64,000 nucleotides of DNA from Bacteroidales bacterium (GTDB lineage: Bacteria > Bacteroidota > Bacteroidia > Bacteroidales > F082), in NCBI GenBank assembly GCA_015491905.1, contig WGGC01000041.1:1-64000 (forward strand), read 5' to 3'. The notes under the pieces are model-generated. The model was not told where the DNA came from. It did no database searches and saw nothing but the letters and a program-made list of their open reading frames with translations. The translations under genes were made by a program, and so were the position numbers. Shown one piece after another: positions 39,017 through 49,024 of the stretch. Positions within the stretch are counted from its first letter, which is position 1; every line of letters begins with the position of its first letter.

Positions 39017-39946
39017 ATGTTTAAAATTGGATTAGTGGGCAATAGTGTATTGGTAGAAAATCACATTGACGCTCTAAAAAAAATTCATGAAGTTGATATT
39101 TCAGGAATTTATGACCCTGAAAATAAACTTTCCTCATTATTTTATAAAAAATATCATATTGCAGTTTTTAAATCGTTTAATGAATTAATTGAGAATTCTA
39201 CTGCAATTGACATAATTTCTATTCCAGATTCTTTTTTTAAAACAGTTATTTCATCATTAATAAAAAAAACAAAACATCTTTTTATTGATGAAGATGTCAT
39301 TAAAAATAACTTTAATAAATTAACGAATATTTACAAGTTATCGGTAGAGGCAGGAGTAATTGTTCAACCTGGATTCTTACTTCCTTTTAATCCTGATTTA
39401 AAAGAACTTACCTGCCCATTTTTTTTACCGGGTTTTATTGAAATAAAACACTTTAAAAATGAAATTTTGCAAAAAGATAAAAATGATTTTATTTTTAAAG
39501 TTATGATGCCGGATATCTTCCTAATAATTAACCGAATAAAATCAAATTTAAAAAAAATTGAAACCTCATCTGTAAATTTTAATAAAAATTCCTCAATTCT
39601 TATAAATACCTACATGATGTTTGAGAATGGAAGTTTTGCTAATATAACAGCAGGTAATTTTATGCATGAAAGCCGTCATGATTTAACATTATATCAAAAT
39701 TCGTCAAAAATTGATATCGATTTAAGAAACAATAAACGAGATAGGTTAAGTAAAAAAATTAATAATACCATAAAAAAAGCCATACCGGATTTATCATCAA
39801 ATACTCTTGAAGATGCTTTAAAATTATTTATTTATAGTGTTAATAAATCTATTGAACCTGATATAAATTTAAATCAAGCTATAGAAGCTCTACATATAGC
39901 AAATACAATTCAATACAAGCTGAATTTTTCACATCAGTCAGTTTAA
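39017..39946 (+). CDS. Gfo/Idh/MocA-like protein, divergent
   Basis: N-terminal Rossmann-like 'FKIGLVGNSVLVENHIDALKKIHEVDISGIYDPE', 'AIDIISIPDSFFKTVISSLIKKTKHLFIDED'; EKP motif not conserved. Confidence 0.65.
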   Translation: MFKIGLVGNSVLVENHIDALKKIHEVDISGIYDPENKLSSLFYKKYHIAVFKSFNELIENSTAIDIISIPDSFFKTVISSLIKKTKHLFIDEDVIKNNFNKLTNIYKLSVEAGVIVQPGFLLPFNPDLKELTCPFFLPGFIEIKHFKNEILQKDKNDFIFKVMMPDIFLIINRIKSNLKKIETSSVNFNKNSSILINTYMMFENGSFANITAGNFMHESRHDLTLYQNSSKIDIDLRNNKRDRLSKKINNTIKKAIPDLSSNTLEDALKLFIYSVNKSIEPDINLNQAIEALHIANTIQYKLNFSHQSV

Positions 39947-40073
39947 TTATTTTCCTTTTTTTAATAATATTTTATTTACATTTACGTTTACTATTAAAGT
40001 AACCCTTAAAATTGGCTACCTTTATTTAATTTTCATTATTAATATGTCAACCAACATTTGAATCATTTTATAA

Positions 40074-41489
40074 ATGAACGAGAAATTACAAACGTTTAAA
40101 TATATATTTTTTGATTGGATAGCATCTATATTCACTTGGATTCTGTTTTTTATATTTAGAAAACTACAGGAAAATAATTTTATTTCCATAGATTTTTCAA
40201 ATATTTTAAAAGACAAAAATTTCTGGTTAGGAATACTTTTGATTCCTGTTTTTTGGTTAGTTATATATCTGTTTTCGGGAAGTTATCGTAAAGTTTTCAG
40301 AAAATCGAGGCTAAAAGAACTGGGGAATACAATATTAGAAGTATTTATTGGAGTCACCTTTTTATTTTTCACTATTTTACTTGATGATAATATTAATAAT
40401 TACATTTCATATTATCATTCTTATATAGTTCTTTTAACATTGCAATTTACTTTTACTTATGGATTTCGGCTTATTATTACAAGTAGAACGGTAAATAAAA
40501 TTCATAAAGGCATTATTGGTTTCAACACTTTAATTGTTGGGAGTAATGGAAATGCTATAAAGATATATCAGGATATTAAAAGTGAAAAAATATCTTCCGG
40601 AAATAAATTTATTGGATTTGTAAATGTTAAAGATGTCAACTCTTTTAAAATGTCAGAAGTTCTACCCTGGTTAGGATCATATAAAAATTTAAAACAAATT
40701 ATTAGCCAGAGTAATATTGATGAGATTATTATCGCCATAGAGAGAAGTGAAACTAATACTATCGACAGAATTATTTCAGAAATTGTAGATACAGACGTTA
40801 TTATTAAAGTAATTCCGTTAATGGAAGATATTATTTTTGGATCGGTAAGGACATCAGGAATATTTAACACACCTTTAATTGAAATTTCACCAGACATGAT
40901 GCCGCAATGGCAGCAAAGTTTAAAAAGATTATTAGATATAGTTTCGTCTGTATTTGTATTAACGGTTTTTTCTCCCCTATTTTTGATAACAGCCATAGGT
41001 GTAAAATTATCATCTCCCGGACCAATAATTTATAAGCAAAAAAGAATTGGGTTAAAAGGGAAACCTTTTACGATGTATAAGTTTAGATCCATGTATAGTG
41101 ACTCAGAAAAATTTGGGCCTCAACTATCTTCAAAGAATGATCCAAGAATAACTCCAATAGGGTCTTTTATTAGAAAAGTACGCATTGACGAAATACCTCA
41201 GTTTTACTCCGTGCTGAAAGGAACAATGTCTTTAGTAGGGCCACGTCCTGAAAGAGCTTATTACATTGAAAAAATAGTTGAAAGAGCCCCTCATTATAAA
41301 TTATTATTAAAAATAAAGCCGGGAATTACCTCATGGGGACAAGTAAAGTTTGGTTATGCTTCAACAATAGATGAAATGATACAACGGCTAAAGTATGATT
41401 TATTATATATAGAAAACATGTCTCTGGCAATGGATTTCAAAATTCTGATTTATACAGTATTAATAGTTCTACAAGGAAGAGGAAAATAA
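40074..41489 (+). CDS. exopolysaccharide biosynthesis polyprenyl glycosylphosphotransferase (bacterial sugar transferase)
   Basis: KRLLDIVSSVFVLTVFSPLFLITAIGVKLSSPGPIIYKQKRIGLKGKPFTMYKFRSM, DEIPQFYSVLKGTMSLVGPRPE. Confidence 0.95.
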   Translation: MNEKLQTFKYIFFDWIASIFTWILFFIFRKLQENNFISIDFSNILKDKNFWLGILLIPVFWLVIYLFSGSYRKVFRKSRLKELGNTILEVFIGVTFLFFTILLDDNINNYISYYHSYIVLLTLQFTFTYGFRLIITSRTVNKIHKGIIGFNTLIVGSNGNAIKIYQDIKSEKISSGNKFIGFVNVKDVNSFKMSEVLPWLGSYKNLKQIISQSNIDEIIIAIERSETNTIDRIISEIVDTDVIIKVIPLMEDIIFGSVRTSGIFNTPLIEISPDMMPQWQQSLKRLLDIVSSVFVLTVFSPLFLITAIGVKLSSPGPIIYKQKRIGLKGKPFTMYKFRSMYSDSEKFGPQLSSKNDPRITPIGSFIRKVRIDEIPQFYSVLKGTMSLVGPRPERAYYIEKIVERAPHYKLLLKIKPGITSWGQVKFGYASTIDEMIQRLKYDLLYIENMSLAMDFKILIYTVLIVLQGRGK

Positions 41490-41490
41490 A

Positions 41491-42066
41491 TTATTTAATT
41501 TTACCTTCATTAATCATTCTTATTATCTTTTCTATTTTTTTATCTTTCTTTTTGGGATCGTATCGATTTTTTAAATTATATCCCCATAATCTTGCAAATC
41601 CCTGGTAAAAAAAGGCTGTAAATTTACCACGAAGCTGAACAACCAAATCATAGGAAGTGTTTCCTGTTTCTCTGTCAAGCAATTTTATTAAAATAATTCC
41701 TTGGGTAAAAGTTAACTTTTTTAAATCACTACCATATTTCAATTTCAATTCTTTTTCAGCAAGCTTCATCATTTTTCGTCTTTCTGCATCATTTTTTGCA
41801 GACTTTAAACGGACTTCATATTCACGTAATAATCTACCTGCTGTTTTAGCATAAGGATATGCTTTTTTTACATTATAAATAAGTCGTTGCATTCTCCATC
41901 TCTGCCAAAAGTTAAAAATTCCTTTGTGAGATACTATATCAACCTGTTTAAGTTGTACTGTAGGGATTCCCTTTTTAACAGGGGTTAACTTTGAAGGAGA
42001 TGTATTTTGAGAAACACCCTGACAAACTATAAAAAGACTTAAAAGAAAAGTTAATATTAGTCGCAT
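41491..42066 (-). CDS. DUF4294 domain-containing protein
   Basis: Signal peptide, then 'RLIYNVKKAYPYAKTAGRLLREYEVRL...LIKLLDRETGNTSYDLVVQLRGKFTAFFYQGFARLWGYNLKNRYDP'. Confidence 0.8.
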   Translation of the reverse strand: MRLILTFLLSLFIVCQGVSQNTSPSKLTPVKKGIPTVQLKQVDIVSHKGIFNFWQRWRMQRLIYNVKKAYPYAKTAGRLLREYEVRLKSAKNDAERRKMMKLAEKELKLKYGSDLKKLTFTQGIILIKLLDRETGNTSYDLVVQLRGKFTAFFYQGFARLWGYNLKNRYDPKKKDKKIEKIIRMINEGKIK

Positions 42067-42166
42067 GGCAAAGCACTCAAATTATTCTATTCATCAGTAA
42101 TAGATTTTATATTATAAATATCAATAAAATCCATACAAAAGTAAAAGAAATCTAAGTGCAGACTAT

Positions 42167-43408
42167 TTAACTAACGGCTTTTAATTTAGCAAGATTAGCT
42201 TTGGCCAGTTTTTCTTTAGCATAAGAAAGAGTTACACGAAAATCTTCAACCTTGCCCTGTTGAGAAGGTAACTCAAACATTGCATCCATTAAAACGGCTT
42301 CCAGCAATGCTCTAAGTCCCCTGGCACCAAGTTTATATTCAAAAGACTTTTCAACAATATAATCATAAACCTCATCATCGAAGGTAAGCACAATATTATC
42401 CATTTCAAATAAATGAACGAATTGTTTTACCAAAGCATTTTTAGGTTCTAATAATATTCGTTTAAGAGCCTCTTTGTCGAGTGGATTTAAGTAAGTTAGT
42501 ATAGGCAACCGGCCTACAATTTCAGGAATAAGACCAAACTTTTTTAGGTCAGCGGGGGAAATATATTGCAATAAATTTTCCATATCCACATGCTCTTCTT
42601 TATGTCCGGCAAAAGAGTATCCAACAACATGAGTACGTAACCTATTGGCTATTATTCTTTCTATACCCTGAAAGGCTCCACCGGCAATGAACAGAATATC
42701 TTTAGTATTAACTTGAATCATTTTTTGCTCCGGGTGTTTTCTTCCACCCTGGGGAGGAACGTTTACAATAGTACCTTCAAGCAGCTTCAATAAAGCTTGC
42801 TGTACTCCTTCTCCTGAAACATCCCTGGTAATAGAAGGATTATCACTTTTTCTGGCAATTTTATCTATTTCATCAATAAAAATAATACCTTTCTCTGCTG
42901 CAGCAACATCATAATCGGCACTTTGCAATAACCGGGTAAGAATACTCTCAACATCTTCACCAACATAACCTGCTTCTGTCAGAACAGTTGCATCAGCAAT
43001 GGCGAATGGAACATGTAACATCTTAGCAATTGTTCTTGCTAAAAGAGTCTTTCCTGTTCCGGTATCTCCAACAAGAATAATATTTGATTTATCAATTTCA
43101 ATATCATTTGTTTGAACTGTTCTGCCAATACGTTTATAATGATTATACACGGCAACCGATAATACTTTTTTAGCATCATCTTGTCCAATAACATATTGAT
43201 CAAGGAAATTTTTTATCTGAAAAGGTTTTAAGAGCGTATGGTCAACTGTAATGTTTTTTACATTCGATTTACGTTCTTCCTGTAAAATATCCCAAGCCTG
43301 CTCAATGCAATAGTTACAAATTTTGGCTTCCATGCCTGAAATCAGCATATCAGTTTCTGACTTTGGACGCCCACAAAAAGAACAATATTCCTCTTTATTC
43401 TTTGTCAT
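42167..43408 (-). CDS. clpX: ATP-dependent Clp protease ATP-binding subunit ClpX
   Basis: [17 protein letters not shown] zinc finger; [40 protein letters not shown]. Confidence 0.98.
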   Translation of the reverse strand: MTKNKEEYCSFCGRPKSETDMLISGMEAKICNYCIEQAWDILQEERKSNVKNITVDHTLLKPFQIKNFLDQYVIGQDDAKKVLSVAVYNHYKRIGRTVQTNDIEIDKSNIILVGDTGTGKTLLARTIAKMLHVPFAIADATVLTEAGYVGEDVESILTRLLQSADYDVAAAEKGIIFIDEIDKIARKSDNPSITRDVSGEGVQQALLKLLEGTIVNVPPQGGRKHPEQKMIQVNTKDILFIAGGAFQGIERIIANRLRTHVVGYSFAGHKEEHVDMENLLQYISPADLKKFGLIPEIVGRLPILTYLNPLDKEALKRILLEPKNALVKQFVHLFEMDNIVLTFDDEVYDYIVEKSFEYKLGARGLRALLEAVLMDAMFELPSQQGKVEDFRVTLSYAKEKLAKANLAKLKAVS

Positions 43409-43476
43409 TTTAAGAGTATTTTTAATTTAAATGAAATAAATAAAACTTGTAAAATTTAGTGTTACTATAGACAAAT

Positions 43477-43500
43477 AAGGCAGAATTTTCATTCTGCCTT
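43477..43500 (-). other. hairpin between clpP and clpX
   Basis: aaggcagaat-tttc-attctgcctt perfect 10-bp stem. Confidence 0.6.
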
Positions 43501-43527
43501 AAATGCTTTTTAATATTCACTAATTAT

Positions 43528-44208
43528 TTATTCTGCTTTATTTCTTATTAGCACTTCATCTATCATACCATAGTCTTTAGCTTCAGATGCCGTCATCCAA
43601 TAATCCCTGTCACTGTCTTTCCAAACTTTATCATAGGGCTGGCCTGAATGACCAGAAATAATATCATAGAGTTCTTTTTTCAGTTTCTGAATTTCCCTGG
43701 CTGTAATTTCAATATCTGAGGCCTGCCCCTGAGCACCACCCATTGGCTGATGTATCAACACCCTTGAATGAGTAAGAGCAGTACGTTTGCCCTTTTCCCC
43801 GGCACATAATAAAACTGCTCCCATAGAAGCTGCCATTCCTGTGCATATAGTTGCCACGTCTGGTTTTATATATTGCATTGTATCGTAAATACCTAAACCA
43901 GCATAAACAGAACCTCCGGGAGTGTTTAAATAAATCTGTATATCACGAGAAGCATCTACTGATTCTAGAAATAGTAACTGCGCCTGAATTATATTAGCAA
44001 CATAATCGTCAATGGGAACACCGAGAAAAATGATTCTGTCCATCATTAATCTGGAGAAAACATCCATCTGTGCAACATTTAGCTTACGTTCTTCAATAAT
44101 GGTTGGAGAAATATAATTTCCATAAATAGAATTATATCTTTCAAGTGTTAAACTACTAATTCCATGATGACCAGTAGCATATTTTTTAAATTCCTTGCTG
44201 CTATTCAT
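43528..44208 (-). CDS. clpP: ATP-dependent Clp protease proteolytic subunit ClpP
   Basis: YLNTPGGSVYAGLGIYDTMQYI, GMAASMGAVLLCAG (catalytic Ser), SRVLIHQPMGGAQGQASDI (catalytic His). Confidence 0.98.
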   Translation of the reverse strand: MNSSKEFKKYATGHHGISSLTLERYNSIYGNYISPTIIEERKLNVAQMDVFSRLMMDRIIFLGVPIDDYVANIIQAQLLFLESVDASRDIQIYLNTPGGSVYAGLGIYDTMQYIKPDVATICTGMAASMGAVLLCAGEKGKRTALTHSRVLIHQPMGGAQGQASDIEITAREIQKLKKELYDIISGHSGQPYDKVWKDSDRDYWMTASEAKDYGMIDEVLIRNKAE

Positions 44209-44211
44209 AGA

Positions 44212-45564
44212 TTAACTATTTTTTTGTGAAGATACAATTTTTACAAATTCATCAGTGGTAACTTCTTTTTCATCTTTACCGACCTTTTCTTTAAAAAATT
44301 GGATATACCTTTCATCCATAAGCTCAGCAAAATAACGCTGATATTCCTGTTCGTTACTCAATAACTGATCTATTAAACCCTCAACCTGAGGATTTGAATC
44401 ACCTCCCTGGGGCAACTGAAAATATCCTTTTAATCTGTTTCTTACATCTTCTTTAGTTACCCGCAATGCATCACCATATTGGCTTATTAAATCACTTTCT
44501 ATTAGCTGCCAGCGAAAAGTTTTTGCATATTCATTATATTCTTTGTCAATCTGCTCTTTAGTAACTTTTCCCTGATTACTATCCAACAACCATCTTTTCA
44601 AAAAGTCATCAGGTAACTCAGGATTAATTTTTTCCATCAATATGTCAATCACATCAGAAACAAATTTTTTATCTGCATCTTTCTGATAATGTTCTTTTAT
44701 TTCTTTTCTCACTCTGTCTCTGAACTCATCAACAGTTTTCAGGTCCTCGTTAGGATAAATTTCTTTAATAAAAGCCTCATCTACTTCAGCTTCTATTTTT
44801 CTAACCACATCCTTAATTTCAAACTCATAATCAGCTTTTGCAACATCATTAACCTCATCCAATTGTAGCAAAGCTTTAAGCTTTTCATCATCTTTTAAAG
44901 CCCTATTTGGATTGAAGATAATTTTATCACCTTTCTTCTTACCTACAAGTTTACTTTTTACTGTTTTCAATTGAATATCATCAATAGCAATTTCTCCTTC
45001 AATCACATGTCCACCTTCCAGGACATTTCCTTCTTTGTCGATCTGACGAAAAGTACCTCTTAAAAAGTCACCTTCTTCGGTTATTTCCACATTTTCTTCC
45101 TTAGCAAGTTTTTGCTGCATATTCTTAATTGCTTCATCAACCTCTTTATCTGCTATTTGAATTTGATAATATGGTGCTTTAATTTCTTCTGAAATTTCAA
45201 CTTTTACTTCAGGAGCAATTCCAATATCAAAGAAGAAATCAAAATCTTTTTGTCTGTCAAAGTCAATCATCTGAGATTTTTCTTCATTAGGTAATGGATT
45301 TCCCAGAACGTTGATTTTATTTTCTTGTAAATAATTATTCAGAGCTTCGGAAACAGTTTTATTTACTTCATCAGCAATTACAGCTTTTCCATACATTTTT
45401 TTTACTAAACCCATAGGAACCATACCAGGACGAAATCCGGGCATTTGGGCTTTTTTTCTATAGTCTTTTAACTGTTTGTTAACATTGTCTAAATAGTCTT
45501 CTTCCTGAAGATTAATATGAACAGTTGCGGTTAACTTTCCGTTTTCTTCTTGTGTAATATTCAT
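44212..45564 (-). CDS. tig: trigger factor
   Basis: DYRKKAQMPGFRPGMVPMGLVKKMYGKAVIADEVNK; position upstream of clpP-clpX. Confidence 0.95.
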   Translation of the reverse strand: MNITQEENGKLTATVHINLQEEDYLDNVNKQLKDYRKKAQMPGFRPGMVPMGLVKKMYGKAVIADEVNKTVSEALNNYLQENKINVLGNPLPNEEKSQMIDFDRQKDFDFFFDIGIAPEVKVEISEEIKAPYYQIQIADKEVDEAIKNMQQKLAKEENVEITEEGDFLRGTFRQIDKEGNVLEGGHVIEGEIAIDDIQLKTVKSKLVGKKKGDKIIFNPNRALKDDEKLKALLQLDEVNDVAKADYEFEIKDVVRKIEAEVDEAFIKEIYPNEDLKTVDEFRDRVRKEIKEHYQKDADKKFVSDVIDILMEKINPELPDDFLKRWLLDSNQGKVTKEQIDKEYNEYAKTFRWQLIESDLISQYGDALRVTKEDVRNRLKGYFQLPQGGDSNPQVEGLIDQLLSNEQEYQRYFAELMDERYIQFFKEKVGKDEKEVTTDEFVKIVSSQKNS

Positions 45565-45592
45565 TGAAACCGATTTGTTTTATAAAATATAG

Positions 45593-45674
45593 TGCGGATG
45601 AAGGGACTCGAACCCCCACGCCTTGCGGCACTAGATCCTAAGTCTAGCGCGTCTACCAATTTCGCCACATCCGC
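45593..45674 (-). tRNA. tRNA-Leu (anticodon TAG)
   Basis: Reverse complement GCGGATGTGGCGAAATTGGTAGACGCGCTAGACTTAGGATCTAGTGCCGCAAGGCGTGGGGGTTCGAGTCCCTTCATCCGCA; class II long variable arm; CCA not encoded. Confidence 0.96.
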
Positions 45675-45704
45675 ATTTTTTTATTATGCTTCCTTTTGGG
45701 GGTG

Positions 45705-45712
45705 CAAATATA
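45705..45712 (-). promoter_or_regulatory. -7 element TATATTTG (minus strand) for tRNA-Leu/tig
   Basis: caaatata on the + strand, 31 bp upstream of the tRNA 5' end. Confidence 0.5.
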
Positions 45713-45880
45713 CTACTTTTTTATTTTTAAATGTATTTTAAATATAAATTATATATTGAGTGGGGATAACTATTAGAAATTTATTTGGATTTTACTTTTT
45801 ATAACATGTCCAACCAGATGATTAATGGTTTTAATTAAATAAAGATTCATAATTATCGATATACTATTATTGTTACTATT

Positions 45881-45912
45881 TTAGCTTATTAATAATATTA
45901 TTAATAAGTTAA
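45881..45912. other. AT-only palindrome downstream of the mazG-like gene
   Basis: cttattaataat|attattaataag (45885-45908) perfect 24-bp palindrome, extended by 4 more positions with one G.U. Confidence 0.65.
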
Positions 45913-45919
45913 GTATTAA

Positions 45920-46252
45920 TCATTTTTTATCTAGCTTTTTATTACGTTTATGTCTTAATTTATCACGTGTTTCTTTTTTTATCATATTATTACGAAAAGC
46001 TTCTTCGAGGTTAATTCCTGTTTGATTGGCAAGGCAAATTAAAACAAACAAAACATCTGCCAATTCATCTCCCAAATCAACTTCTTTATCCGATTCCTTA
46101 AAGGATTGTTCCCCATATTTACGCGAAATAATTCTAGCTACCTCCCCTACTTCTTCTGTCAATATCGCCATATTGGTTAACTCATTAAAATACCTTACAC
46201 CGGTTGTATTTATCCATTTATCAACTAATTTCTGTGCTTGATTAATTGTCAT
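45920..46252 (-). CDS. MazG-like nucleotide pyrophosphohydrolase
   Basis: LTEEVGEVARIISRKYGEQ...DLGDELADVLFVLICLANQTGI. Confidence 0.9.
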   Translation of the reverse strand: MTINQAQKLVDKWINTTGVRYFNELTNMAILTEEVGEVARIISRKYGEQSFKESDKEVDLGDELADVLFVLICLANQTGINLEEAFRNNMIKKETRDKLRHKRNKKLDKK

Positions 46253-46337
46253 TTGCTATATTTTTCTATACAAAACAAATATATCACTTTTCGTAATAAT
46301 TAAAACAATTCGTTAGCTTGTTAGTTTGTGTTTTTAG

Positions 46338-46345
46338 TACTTTTG
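46338..46345 (+). promoter_or_regulatory. -7 element TACTTTTG for the 46353 gene
   Basis: Exact TAnnTTTG 7 bp before ATG 46353 (near-leaderless transcript). Confidence 0.5.
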
Positions 46346-46352
46346 CCATCTG

Positions 46353-47540
46353 ATGAAAGATTTAAAAAAATTAGAACCCGGAATGGATCTTACTGCAAAA
46401 ACTATTTCCGGTTTGGAAGAAGTGCTTGCCAATGAACTACATGCACTCGGTGCTTCGGATATAATAACAGGAAAACGCGTTGTATTTTTTAGAGGTGATA
46501 TAGATATGCTTTATAAAGCAAACTATCTGGCGCGGACTGCTTTGCGAATTTTAAAGCCCATAGGGGTTTTTACAGTTCGTAATGAAGATGAGTTATATAA
46601 TAAAATCAAACGAATTGACTGGCCCCAAATTTTCAATACAGATCAAACCTTTGTCGTAAACTCTTCTGTTTTTCAATCTACAATGACACATTCATTATTT
46701 GTTTCATTAAAAACAAAAGATGCTATTGTTGATCAGTTTAGAGAAAAAACAGGAAAGCGGCCTAATGTAGATAGAAATAATCCTGATTTTATAATTGATA
46801 TCCATATTAATAAAGAAAAATGCACTGTATCTCTGGACAGTTCCGGACAATCCCTTCATAAAAGAGGATATAGAATAGCAGCAGATAAAGCACCATTAAA
46901 TGAAGTCCTTGCTGCAGGTATGATAAAATTGAGCGGCTGGAAAAAAGAAGGTGACTTTATAGACCCAATGTGTGGATCGGGAACATTACCCATTGAAGCC
47001 GCTATGGATGCCATGCATATTCCTGCCGGGTATTACCGTAAACATTTTGCCTTTGAAAACTGGAAAGATTTTGATTCAAAAAAATGGTTTAGAATAAAAG
47101 ATGAAGCTAACAATCAAATTTCTGAATATGATAATCCTATTATTGCTTCCGACCAATCTTTTAAAGCTTTTAACATCGCACGTTCAAACTTAAAGAATGC
47201 AGGCCTTCATAAAGACATTACACTTTTAAACAAACCATTTGATAAACTTAACCCAGAAAGTGGAAAAGGACTACTAATTTTTAACCCTCCTTACGGTGAA
47301 AGGCTTGAAGAACGAAATATAATCGATTTGTATAAAATGATTGGTGATATTTTAAAAACAAAATTCCAGGGATATGAAGCATGGATAATTACAGGAAATA
47401 TAGAAGCAGCCAAATTTATCGGACTGCGGCCCTCTAAAAAGATTACTTTATATAATGGCCAAATTGAAAGTAAATTTATCAAATACGAAATGTATGCCGG
47501 AAGTCGTAAAGCAAAAAAAAAGAAAAATTTAGAACCATAA
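46353..47540 (+). CDS. THUMP-domain class I SAM-dependent RNA methyltransferase (RlmL/TrmN-like)
   Basis: N-terminal THUMP; DFIDPMCGSGTLPIEAAM, LLIFNPPYGERL (NPPY motif). Confidence 0.94.
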   Translation: MKDLKKLEPGMDLTAKTISGLEEVLANELHALGASDIITGKRVVFFRGDIDMLYKANYLARTALRILKPIGVFTVRNEDELYNKIKRIDWPQIFNTDQTFVVNSSVFQSTMTHSLFVSLKTKDAIVDQFREKTGKRPNVDRNNPDFIIDIHINKEKCTVSLDSSGQSLHKRGYRIAADKAPLNEVLAAGMIKLSGWKKEGDFIDPMCGSGTLPIEAAMDAMHIPAGYYRKHFAFENWKDFDSKKWFRIKDEANNQISEYDNPIIASDQSFKAFNIARSNLKNAGLHKDITLLNKPFDKLNPESGKGLLIFNPPYGERLEERNIIDLYKMIGDILKTKFQGYEAWIITGNIEAAKFIGLRPSKKITLYNGQIESKFIKYEMYAGSRKAKKKKNLEP

Positions 47541-47601
47541 AAAAGAAAAAAGAGACAATCTAAAAAAGACAATCTCTTTTTTTCTACTAATTTATATGTA
47601 T

Positions 47602-48966
47602 TTATTCTTTTGCAAAATATCTATAAAACCATGTAATAGTTTCAATCCCCTTATAAAAATGTGACAATGGATAATTTTCGTTGGGTGAATGAATGGCATC
47701 CGACTCTAAACCAAACCCCATTAAAATAGTTTTTACACCTAATATTTTTTCAAAATCAGAAACAATTGGAATACTTCCCCCACTTCGTGTAGGAACCGGA
47801 ATTTTGGAGTATACTTTTTCATAGGCTTTCTCAGCAGCTGCATAGGCGGGAAAATCAATAGGACAAACGTAGGCCTGACCTCCGTGTAATGATTCCACCT
47901 TAACTTTTACTGACTTTGGAGCAATTTGAGTAAAATAATCCTGAAACAATTTAGCAATTTTATTATGGTCCTGGTTTGGCACCAATCGTGAAGAAACCTT
48001 AGCAAACGCTTTTGAGGGTAAAACAGTTTTAGCACCTTCACCTGTATAGCCACCCCAAATACCACAAACATCAAATGAAGGTCGAATACCTGTACGTTCT
48101 ATTGTAGTATATCCTGTTTCCCCATATAATTCGTCTACTCCAATAGAATTCTTATATTCCTTTTCATCAAATGGAGCTTTATTTAGCATTTCTCTTTCTT
48201 TTTCAGAGACTTCTAAAACATCATCGTAAAAACCCGGAATAGTAATATGATTATTATCGTCGGTTATAGATGCTATCATTTTTGATAAAATATTTATTGG
48301 ATTAGCAACAGCTCCACCAAATAAACCTGAATGCAAATCACGATTTGGCCCTGTAACCTCTACCTGCCAATATGCTAAACCTCTTAATCCTACAGTAATA
48401 GAAGGAATATCCGAAGCTATCATTCCTGTATCGGAAACTAAAATAACATCGGCTTTTAACATTTCCTTATGGGATTCGCAAAATTCCGGCAAATTAACAG
48501 ATCCTACTTCTTCTTCACCTTCAATCATGAACTTTACATTTACCGGTAAACTATCTGTTTTAACAAGCGCTTCAAATGCTTTTGCATGCATAAAACCCTG
48601 GCCTTTATCATCATCAGCCCCTCGCGCATATATTTTACCATCTCTAATTTCGGGTTCAAAAGGAGGGGAATCCCACAAGTTAATCGGATCGACAGGCATA
48701 ACATCATAATGTGCATAAACTAATACTGTTGGCTTAGCCGGATCAATTATTTTTTCGGCATATACTATTGGATTCCCGTTGGTTGGCATCACTTCAGCCC
48801 TGTCAACACCCGCATTTAAAAAAGTTTCCTTATAATATTCAGCAGCTTTTAACATATCAGATTTATGTTCTGACTGAGAACTAATGGAAGGTATCCGGAT
48901 TAATCCAAATAATTCTTGTAGGAACCGGTCTTTATTCTCTTCTATATACTTTTTTACATTATCCAT
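47602..48966 (-). CDS. M20 family dipeptidase
   Basis: VLVYAHYDVMPVDP, IYARGADDDKGQ, EGEEEVGSVNL, RSGGSIPIV, HSPNENYPL. Confidence 0.95.
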   Translation of the reverse strand: MDNVKKYIEENKDRFLQELFGLIRIPSISSQSEHKSDMLKAAEYYKETFLNAGVDRAEVMPTNGNPIVYAEKIIDPAKPTVLVYAHYDVMPVDPINLWDSPPFEPEIRDGKIYARGADDDKGQGFMHAKAFEALVKTDSLPVNVKFMIEGEEEVGSVNLPEFCESHKEMLKADVILVSDTGMIASDIPSITVGLRGLAYWQVEVTGPNRDLHSGLFGGAVANPINILSKMIASITDDNNHITIPGFYDDVLEVSEKEREMLNKAPFDEKEYKNSIGVDELYGETGYTTIERTGIRPSFDVCGIWGGYTGEGAKTVLPSKAFAKVSSRLVPNQDHNKIAKLFQDYFTQIAPKSVKVKVESLHGGQAYVCPIDFPAYAAAEKAYEKVYSKIPVPTRSGGSIPIVSDFEKILGVKTILMGFGLESDAIHSPNENYPLSHFYKGIETITWFYRYFAKE

Positions 48967-49024
48967 ACTTACTTTTTTTAACTATTAATTTTAAATTATT
49001 ACCGCTCGTAAAATTACAATATTT

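Noticed and set aside
40568-40996. 142-aa minus-strand ORF inside the sugar transferase gene
   Set aside because: Antisense shadow ORF of a clear glycosylphosphotransferase; low-complexity composition.
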